Of a DNA stretch of 64,000 nucleotides, positions 52,426-58,614 are shown piece after piece. The stretch is taken from the NCBI GenBank assembly GCA_964533945.1, contig CAZHPA010000006.1, forward strand, positions 11,053 through 75,052, given 5' to 3'. Below the pieces are notes generated by a model, which saw only the letters and a list, made by a program, of their open reading frames with translations, had not been told where the DNA came from and did no database searches. The stretch's first letter is position 1. Every line of letters starts with the position of its first letter. Origin of the DNA: CAZHPA01 sp964533945. Its GTDB lineage: Bacteria > Bacillota > Clostridia > Lachnospirales > WRBF01. The position numbers and the translations under genes are program-made.

Positions 52426-52932
52426 TTAAGCACGAGGTGACAAAAACATAGCCATACTCTTCGCCTCCATTTTCGGTGGTTTTTCCACTACGCCATAATC
52501 TGAGACTTTTTGTGCAAACTCGTCCAGCATTTTATATGCAACGTCCGTGTGTCCCAGTTCTCTCCCTCGAAAACGAACAGTGATTTTAACTTTATCTCCT
52601 TTAGATAAAAATTCAATAGCTTTTTTAAGCTTAACAGAAACGTCATGAGTATCAATGTTAGGAGATAATCTTAGCTCCTTAATTTCAATGTTTTTCTGCT
52701 TTTTGCGTGCTTCCTTTTCTTTTTTAGACTGGTCAAATTTAAATTTGCTATAGTCCATAATTTTGCAAACCGGCGGTTTTGCTGTTGGAGAAATTTTAAC
52801 TAAGTCAAGCCGCTTCTCATCGGCAAGCCTTGCCGCCTCTTTTCCGGAAACAATGCCAAGCTGTGTTCCGTCCGAATCAATGAGCCGCACTTCCCTGTCA
52901 CGAATTTGTTCATTAATCATTAAATCTGTAAT
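52426..52932 (-). CDS. infC: Translation initiation factor IF-3 (ATT start)
   Basis: About 168 residues: DLMINEQIRDREVRLIDSDG, DLVKISPTAKPPVCKIMDYS, KELRLSPNIDTHDVSVKLKK, RGRELGH. IF-3 checks start-codon pairing on the 30S subunit. AGGAGGTG (52948-52941) is 8 nt before an ATT at 52932 and 2 nt before another ATT at 52938; the first ATG in frame (52920) is 20 nt away. An AUU start is the classical autoregulatory start of infC. The longer ORF to 52992 would begin inside the leader terminator. Confidence 0.95.
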   Translation of the reverse strand: MTDLMINEQIRDREVRLIDSDGTQLGIVSGKEAARLADEKRLDLVKISPTAKPPVCKIMDYSKFKFDQSKKEKEARKKQKNIEIKELRLSPNIDTHDVSVKLKKAIEFLSKGDKVKITVRFRGRELGHTDVAYKMLDEFAQKVSDYGVVEKPPKMEAKSMAMFLSPRA

Positions 52933-53062
52933 GGCAATAGCACCTCCTAAAATATTGGTAGAGCAAAAAAATAAAGGGCATAAAAATTCCACCCTTTAGA
53001 ACCCAAAGCTTTCAGCAGTTAGGTGAGAAGTGGAACTTCTACTTCCTTAATTATGTTCAATT
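52933..53062 (-). promoter_or_regulatory. infC-rpmI-rplT leader with attenuator (L20/IF3-type leader)
   Basis: The ~130-nt leader carries GTAGAAG ... CTTCTCACC elements that can pair with each other (about 53021-53047), then an intrinsic terminator. This layout matches the L20 leader of low-GC Firmicutes, in which bL20 binds the mRNA and promotes termination before infC. Assignment is by layout and motif, not by alignment. Confidence 0.7.
52963..52998 (-). terminator. Attenuator terminator in the infC leader
   Basis: On the minus strand AAAGGG ... CCCTTT followed by ATTTTTTT, located 31 nt before the infC start and after the promoter, so it can only act as a regulated terminator of the operon's own transcript. 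Confidence 0.7.
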
Positions 53063-53068
53063 ATCCAT

Positions 53069-53097
53069 ATTGTATCATACATAAAAAATTGTGTCAA
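53069..53097 (-). promoter_or_regulatory. Sigma-A promoter of infC-rpmI-rplT-era
   Basis: Leftward TTGACA, 17 bases, TACAAT: a near-consensus promoter just after the mazF stop. Confidence 0.85.
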
Positions 53098-53115
53098 GAT
53101 AGTTTTTACTATGTA

Positions 53116-53460
53116 TTAATTCAAGCCAAAACTTATTAATAATGCTTTATCGACTTTTTTCATAAGTTCTTCGTCCATTCGACAAATTTTTTCTTCAAGC
53201 CGTGCTTTGTCTATCGTTCGTATTTGTTCTAGCAAAATGACAGAATCTTTTTCAATGTTGCAGCGTTTACTTGAAATTTCAATATGCGTTGGAAGCTTTG
53301 CTTTGTTAATTTGTGATGTTATTGCCGCACATATTACGGTTGGGCTATATCTGTTGCCAATATCGTTTTGAATTACTAAAACAGGGCGCACCCCGCCTTG
53401 TTCGGAACCTTTAACGGGACTTAAATCTGCATAAAATACGTCACCTCGTTTTACCAACAT
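53116..53460 (-). CDS. mazF: MazF/PemK-family endoribonuclease toxin
   Basis: About 114 residues. VKRGDVFYADLSPVKGSEQGGVRPVLVIQND carries the conserved GD-x-YAD and G-x-RPVLV motifs, then SPTVICAAITSQINKAKLPTH, all typical of EndoA/MazF, which cuts mRNA at short sequence motifs. The usual antitoxin gene (ndoAI/mazE) between alr and mazF is absent: alr ends only 37 bp upstream. ATG 53460 is used; 7 further codons upstream are open. Confidence 0.92.
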   Translation of the reverse strand: MLVKRGDVFYADLSPVKGSEQGGVRPVLVIQNDIGNRYSPTVICAAITSQINKAKLPTHIEISSKRCNIEKDSVILLEQIRTIDKARLEEKICRMDEELMKKVDKALLISFGLN

Positions 53461-53497
53461 ATTATATTCACACTCCATCAAACTCCATTAATAATAG

Positions 53498-54661
53498 TTA
53501 TATTATTCCCTGTGAGTTTAAATATATACACATAATTATTTTTCCGCCTTTAATATAAACACGAGGCACTCTTTTGCCAACGCTGCAAACAATTTCATAA
53601 TTAATTGTATTAAGTGTTTTAGCAATTTCATCTGCTGGTATTTCGTTTTTGCCTTGCTTGCCAAACAAAACAACTTCATCTCCTGCTTTTACAGATTTAA
53701 TATGGCTAACATCAACCATAAACTGATCCATACAAATATTTCCTATAATTGGGGCAAATTGCCCTCTAATTAAAACTTTGCCGCAATTGCTTAAAAGCCT
53801 TGAATATCCGTCGGCGTACCCAACAGGTATTGTTGCAACGGTTGTTTCTTCTTTTGTATAGTACGTTCTTCCGTATCCAATACTTGTATTTTGGGGGACG
53901 GTTTTAATATAGCTAATTTGTGTTTTAAAGCTCATTGCCGGTTTTAAAGTATTTTCAAAATCATCTGACGGTTTTAATCCATATAGCACTATGCCTGCAC
54001 GAACAACATTTAAACCCATATTTTTATATAATATGCTTGCTGCGCTATTTGAAGCATGAACCGTTTTAAATGTTAGCCCACGATTTTTTAATTCGTTTAA
54101 AATAAATTGAAATTTTTCATATTGTTCATTTGTAAAATTGCTTTGTTTTTTATCTGCTTCTGCAAAGTGGGTATAAATTCCGCTTATTAAAATATTTGGA
54201 AGCTTTGCAATTTCGGCAATTACTTCGGCAGATTCAACATTAGGCACAAAACCAAGCCTTCCCATGCCTGTATCAATTTTAATATGAATTTCGGCTTGCC
54301 TATTTAATCTAACAGCAACTTCCGAAAGTTCTTGTGCTGCTTCTTTGCTGAAAACGGTTTGAATTAAATTGTATGTTACAACATCACTTAATTTTTGAGC
54401 TGGTGTATAGCCCAAAATTAATATTGGAACAAAAATGTTGTTTTGCCTAAGCGAAACGCCTTCATCACAAATTGCAACCCCAAGACTGCTTGCCCCGTTA
54501 TACAAAAGAACTTTTGAAACTTCTACAGCACCATGTCCGTACCCGTCTGCTTTTATAACTGCCATTATTTCAACATCTTTTGCTAAATAGGTTTTAAGTG
54601 TTTTAATATTATGTGCTATATTATCTAAATTAATTTCCGCCCAAACTCTCTGGTATTCCAT
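53498..54661 (-). CDS. alr: Alanine racemase
   Basis: Makes D-alanine for the cell wall, and in spores controls L-alanine germination. 387 residues: PLP lysine in MAVIKADGYGHGAVEVSKVL (about residue 38), IKIDTGMGRLGF, the second-domain catalytic Tyr in SIGYGRTYYT, and CMDQFMVDVS. GGAGG is 12 nt from the ATG, a little far. It lies between a GerS-like lipoprotein gene and mazF. Confidence 0.95.
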   Translation of the reverse strand: MEYQRVWAEINLDNIAHNIKTLKTYLAKDVEIMAVIKADGYGHGAVEVSKVLLYNGASSLGVAICDEGVSLRQNNIFVPILILGYTPAQKLSDVVTYNLIQTVFSKEAAQELSEVAVRLNRQAEIHIKIDTGMGRLGFVPNVESAEVIAEIAKLPNILISGIYTHFAEADKKQSNFTNEQYEKFQFILNELKNRGLTFKTVHASNSAASILYKNMGLNVVRAGIVLYGLKPSDDFENTLKPAMSFKTQISYIKTVPQNTSIGYGRTYYTKEETTVATIPVGYADGYSRLLSNCGKVLIRGQFAPIIGNICMDQFMVDVSHIKSVKAGDEVVLFGKQGKNEIPADEIAKTLNTINYEIVCSVGKRVPRVYIKGGKIIMCIYLNSQGII

Positions 54662-54730
54662 TATTCCATTTTTCCTCCTTAAAATAAATTCAAGGGGAAC
54701 ACTTTAAGCTTTAAAAGCGTTCCCCCATTT

Positions 54731-55384
54731 CTATTTTCCAAATTTTGCGCCTGTATCAAATAAGGTGTCGTCTAATTCAACATTATATTCAAAGCTGTTA
54801 TATGTAACAATTATTCTTTCTCCGCCTTCTGGGTCGTAAACTACTAATTTAACAGGCTTTTGGGTTTCGTTGTCTACCCAAAGCTTTTCTGTTGACAAAT
54901 ATGGATGATTGCCAGGAATAACTGCCTCTAAAACTGTGCATTTTCCGGTTCCAAAATTACTTACACTAACAGATACTTCTTGGGAATGCAAATAGTTTTT
55001 TAAAAAGCTTGTTAAAAATATTTCACTTCTATCTTGATTTTCTTTTGTTCCGATTGAAATTTTGCCGTTATGCCTTTTGTTATATTGGCAAATTATCGAA
55101 CCGTCTGATAATGTTATGTTTCCGGCGGCTTTTTCAGGGCCTGTTACTTCAACACGATATTCGCCCGTTGTTTTGCATTGCTGCAATGTTTCATATACGC
55201 TTGAGTTTTTGTTTGAAACATACTCAACGGACGCTTGAGCTTCGTAAGTTTGCATGTTAACTAGCGTTTTTTGAATTTTTTCATATGCTGTAGGCTCAAT
55301 AATTTTTTCTTCAACTACTTTCTTACATGATGTGAGCGTTAGCATTGATGCAACCATTAAACAAACGGCAAGTATTTTGTTCAT
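54731..55384 (-). CDS. GerS-like lipoprotein (LolA-fold)
   Basis: 217 residues. Lipoprotein signal with lipobox LTSC (Cys near residue 20), then a LolA-like beta-rich domain (about 35-215): NMQTYEAQASVEYVSNKNSS, GEYRVEV, GSIICQYNKRHNGKISIG, KLWVDNETQKPVKLVVYDPE. Clostridioides difficile GerS, needed for cortex hydrolysis during germination, has this fold and is encoded beside alr2; the same neighbour is seen here. This supports a germination role but not orthology. TAGGAGGG is 8 nt before the ATG. Confidence 0.75.
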   Translation of the reverse strand: MNKILAVCLMVASMLTLTSCKKVVEEKIIEPTAYEKIQKTLVNMQTYEAQASVEYVSNKNSSVYETLQQCKTTGEYRVEVTGPEKAAGNITLSDGSIICQYNKRHNGKISIGTKENQDRSEIFLTSFLKNYLHSQEVSVSVSNFGTGKCTVLEAVIPGNHPYLSTEKLWVDNETQKPVKLVVYDPEGGERIIVTYNSFEYNVELDDTLFDTGAKFGK

Positions 55385-55398
55385 GGTTTTCCCTCCTA

Positions 55399-55437
55399 CA
55401 AAAAATAGTATATGGCTTTTTAAAAGTCATATACTAT
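55399..55437 (-). terminator. Strong hairpin and U-run immediately before gerS-like
   Basis: On the minus strand ATAGTATATG pairs perfectly with CATATACTAT; an inner CTTTT/AAAAG extends the stem; TTTTTT follows. It lies between ribF and the gerS-like gene, ending ~15 nt before the latter's ATG. Confidence 0.8.
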
Positions 55438-55466
55438 GTATACTTTGCCCACAAACGAATTATGAG

Positions 55467-56345
55467 CTATTCTAAGTTGTTTGCAAAAACTATGTCCTTT
55501 TTAACTGCTTCAATAAGATCTGAAACATTTTCAAACTTTTGCTCTCCTCTAATTCGTTCGTAGAAATATACCGCAATATTTTTTCCGTAAACATATTCAT
55601 TAAAACCTAAAATATGAGTTTCGATATTTTTAATGGTTCCACCGAATGTTGGTTTAATGCCAATGTTTGTAACGCTTTTGTAAAACACGCCGTTATATAA
55701 AGTTTTTGTTGCATAAACTCCGTTTGGAGGGTACAACTTTTCGTTGTTTGCTTCAATATTAACAGTTGGAAATCCAATTGTTCGCCCTCTTTGTTCTCCA
55801 TAAACAACAGAACCCAATATAAAATATGGTCTTCCAAGCAATCTTTTAGCTTCTTGAAGTTGCCCTTTTGATATTAAATCACGGATATTAGAGGAGCTTA
55901 TTTTAATGCCATTGTCAAGCATAAGTGGAACTACATTAACATGAATACCAAGCTTTTTAGAAATTTCAATTAAAGTTTCGCAAGTTCCGCTTCTATCTTT
56001 TCCGAATGCGAAGCCGCTGCCAACTGTAATAGCTTTGCAGTTAAATTGTTTAGCCAAAATATCTTCAACAAATTGCTGTGGGCTTTTTTTTACAATATGT
56101 TCATCGAAAGGATATATTACAAACTCAAAGCCCATTTGGTTGAATATCATTTTCTTTTCAGCTAAAGTAGTTATAGCGTTAAAGCTATTTAAAAAATAAT
56201 GGTTTGGGTGTGGGTCGAATGTAAAAACAAGCGGTTTTAAATTATAATTTTCAGCATATTGTTTCATGGAAAACAAAAGTTTTTGATGTGCCAAATGCAC
56301 TCCCTCAAATTTTCCTAAAGCAACAGATGTATTTTCCATTTCCAT
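55467..56345 (-). CDS. ribF: Bifunctional riboflavin kinase / FAD synthetase
   Basis: 292 residues. N-terminal FAD-synthetase nucleotidyltransferase domain (ALGKFEGVHLAHQKLLFSMK, VFTFDPHPNHYF, ITVGSGFAFGKDRSG) and C-terminal riboflavin kinase domain (GRTIGFPTVNIEANNEKLYP, NGVYATKTLYNG, NIETHILGFNEYVYGKNIAV). Makes FMN and FAD. Last gene of the rimP-nusA-infB-truB operon; followed by a terminator. Confidence 0.95.
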   Translation of the reverse strand: MEMENTSVALGKFEGVHLAHQKLLFSMKQYAENYNLKPLVFTFDPHPNHYFLNSFNAITTLAEKKMIFNQMGFEFVIYPFDEHIVKKSPQQFVEDILAKQFNCKAITVGSGFAFGKDRSGTCETLIEISKKLGIHVNVVPLMLDNGIKISSSNIRDLISKGQLQEAKRLLGRPYFILGSVVYGEQRGRTIGFPTVNIEANNEKLYPPNGVYATKTLYNGVFYKSVTNIGIKPTFGGTIKNIETHILGFNEYVYGKNIAVYFYERIRGEQKFENVSDLIEAVKKDIVFANNLE

Positions 56346-56347
56346 TT

Positions 56348-57280
56348 TTAAGAATGCACCCCATAAAATATTACATTAGGTTTTAAAACGGGCTTATCGC
56401 TTTCAAAATTTACGCTATATAGCCCAACAAGCTCATTTTTATAATCTGAAACTAGCACCAATTGCCCTGCCAAAAAATTATGTTGCCCTAAAATAAATTC
56501 CGCTTTTAAAGTATTTCCGTTGTACAGTGGCTTGCTGAATTTTTCGCTAACAATAATACCGTAAAATTCTTTCATTGCTTCTTTTATAGAAATAACAACG
56601 CTTGAAATGTTGCCGGTTTCTGATATAGCTTTAAATTCGGAAAGCGTTATACTTTGTTCAATTGAAAAGTTGCCAGATGCTGTTCTTGTTAATTGACCCA
56701 TACAAGCCCCACATCCTAACTTTTCCCCTATGTTAACGCAAAGTGTTCTAATATATGTTCCTTTTGAACAAGTAACTTCTATAACAAATCGGTTGCTTGA
56801 TATAAATTCTATTATGTTAATATCAAAAATATTAACAAGGCGGGGTTGCCTTGAAATATTTTCGCCTTTTCGTGCCAATTCGTATAATTTTTTGCCGTTA
56901 ACTTTAATTGCAGAATACATAGGGGGTGTTTGGTAATATTCTCCTTTAAAGCTGTAAACGGCTTCATTAATTTGCTGCTCGTTAAACACAGCGTCTTGTT
57001 CAGACAAAACGTTTCCTGTTATGTCTTCGCTATCTGTAGTTATGCCTAAAATAACTTCGGCGCGGTATTTTTTAGTTCCCGACATTAAATAAGAAGAAAT
57101 TTTTGTTGCCTTGCCTATACAAATTGGTAAAACGCCGCAAGCGTTAGGGTCAAGCGTTCCCGTATGCCCAACTTTAATTTTACCAAACGTTTTTGTAAGC
57201 GTTTTTCTAACAATGTTAACAACATCATGAGATGTGTAATCTTTTTCCTTGTTTATATTTATAACTCCGCTATATTCCAC
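56348..57280 (-). CDS. truB: tRNA pseudouridine(55) synthase
   Basis: Makes pseudouridine 55 in the T-loop of tRNAs. 310 residues. The catalytic Asp is in KVGHTGTLDPNACGVLPICI (about residue 45), YKKYRAEV-like GTKKYRAEVILGITTDSEDI, PPMYSAIKVNGKKLYELAR, and CSKGTYIRTLCVNIGEKLG. GTG start. 2 bp separate it from ribF and 6 bp from nrnA. Confidence 0.96.
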   Translation of the reverse strand: MEYSGVININKEKDYTSHDVVNIVRKTLTKTFGKIKVGHTGTLDPNACGVLPICIGKATKISSYLMSGTKKYRAEVILGITTDSEDITGNVLSEQDAVFNEQQINEAVYSFKGEYYQTPPMYSAIKVNGKKLYELARKGENISRQPRLVNIFDINIIEFISSNRFVIEVTCSKGTYIRTLCVNIGEKLGCGACMGQLTRTASGNFSIEQSITLSEFKAISETGNISSVVISIKEAMKEFYGIIVSEKFSKPLYNGNTLKAEFILGQHNFLAGQLVLVSDYKNELVGLYSVNFESDKPVLKPNVIFYGVHS

Positions 57281-57286
57281 AATAAT

Positions 57287-58261
57287 TTATTTCCCATTCT
57301 CTGCAGGGCTATCAATAGAATTATTAATTTCAGCCAAAACTTTTTCTAAGGCATCGCTTACGCTTCCTTCAAAATCACAGCCTGACGCAAGTTTATGACC
57401 ACCGCCGCCAAATTTTAAAGCCACATTGTGAACATTAAATTCTTTTGAACGCATACTAACCTTAACTTTGCCTTGCTCTTTTTCATATGCAAAAACCGAA
57501 ACTTCTGCGTTATCGATAGCTAATATATATGAAACTATTTCACCTAAGTCTTTGTGGCTTGCGTTTTGCTCTTTTAAATCATCAGTTGTTGTATAGCTAT
57601 AGTAAACGCCTGTTTGTTCGTTAAATTGTATGCGATTTATTGCAACAGTAAGCATTTTGGCTGCGCTTAGAGTTCTATGTCTAAGCATAGCGTCGTAAAT
57701 TTTGGTAAACGGGATATCTAAGTTAATTAGCTTGCTTGCTATAATATGAGCTTCTGCTGAAGTTGAAGCGTTTCTAAAGCCGCCTGTATCGTAAACAAGA
57801 CCGGCGTATAGTGCAGTTGCAATATGTTCATCAATAGGTACAATATAGCTTATTAAGTCGAAAACCATTGTGCAAGTTGAAGGTGCTTTTGGGTTAATGC
57901 AGTTGTATTTTGCGAAATAGCGTTGCATTAAATGGTGGTCTATGCAAACTGTTTCTTTTGTGCGCTCAAGCAAGCCTCTTACATTGCCCAAACGTTCTAT
58001 GGAAGCGCAGTCAAGGCAAATTAAAACATCAACATTTAATTCATCAATGTTTCCTTTAAAAATTAATTCTCGTCCGGGTATAATATCAAACTTTTCGCTG
58101 TATTCTTCAAGTAAAACAATAGGATTTTTAAGCATTTTTTTAAGCGTTAATGCAAACGCCATGCAAGCGCCAATGCAATCTCCATCTGGATTAACATGAC
58201 CTGCAATGGCAAATGTTTCATATTCGTTAATTAGTTTATGAATTTGCATAACATCGTTCAT
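57287..58261 (-). CDS. nrnA: DHH-family nanoRNase / pAp phosphatase
   Basis: 324 residues. DHH motifs: GHVNPDGDCIGACMAFAL, LICLDCAS, VCIDHHLMQRYF; the DHHA1 domain ends in KFGGGGHKLASGCDFEG. Degrades very short RNAs and dephosphorylates 3'-phosphoadenosine 5'-phosphate. GGAGGGG precedes the ATG. Located between rbfA and truB as in other Firmicutes. Confidence 0.94.
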   Translation of the reverse strand: MNDVMQIHKLINEYETFAIAGHVNPDGDCIGACMAFALTLKKMLKNPIVLLEEYSEKFDIIPGRELIFKGNIDELNVDVLICLDCASIERLGNVRGLLERTKETVCIDHHLMQRYFAKYNCINPKAPSTCTMVFDLISYIVPIDEHIATALYAGLVYDTGGFRNASTSAEAHIIASKLINLDIPFTKIYDAMLRHRTLSAAKMLTVAINRIQFNEQTGVYYSYTTTDDLKEQNASHKDLGEIVSYILAIDNAEVSVFAYEKEQGKVKVSMRSKEFNVHNVALKFGGGGHKLASGCDFEGSVSDALEKVLAEINNSIDSPAENGK

Positions 58262-58263
58262 TT

Positions 58264-58608
58264 TTACCCCTCCTTATTTGCTTCTGCAATTAACTTAGCC
58301 ATTTTTATACTATATTCTGTGGACTCATCAAGCATAAATTTGAGTTCTGGAGTATTTCTTAAATTAATTCTTCTTGCAAGCTCTTTGCGAATAAATCCTG
58401 CTGCGCTTTTAAGCCCATTTATAGCTTCTGTTTTTTCTTTTTCATCACCTAAAATACTAACAAAAACTTTGCAATGTTTCAAGTCGTTTGTTGTTTCAAC
58501 TTTAACAACACTTGTCATTTTTAAAACTCTTGGGTCTTTAATTTCAAATTCAATAATATTTGCTATTTCTCTAAGAATTTCATCATTTATGCGTACAATG
58601 CGATTCAA
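58264..58608 (-). CDS. rbfA: 30S ribosome-binding factor RbfA
   Basis: 114 residues with a KH-like fold: RINDEILREIANIIEFEIKD, VKVETTNDLKHCKVFVSILG, IRKELARRINLRNTPELKF. Needed for late 16S rRNA maturation and cold adaptation. TTG start with AGAGGTG 8 nt upstream. It follows infB by 6 bp. Confidence 0.95.
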   Translation of the reverse strand: MNRIVRINDEILREIANIIEFEIKDPRVLKMTSVVKVETTNDLKHCKVFVSILGDEKEKTEAINGLKSAAGFIRKELARRINLRNTPELKFMLDESTEYSIKMAKLIAEANKEG

Positions 58609-58614
58609 GCTTTA

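Noticed and set aside
52763..52999. Rightward ORF opposite infC
   Set aside because: Antisense to a conserved gene and to its leader terminator; no start signal.
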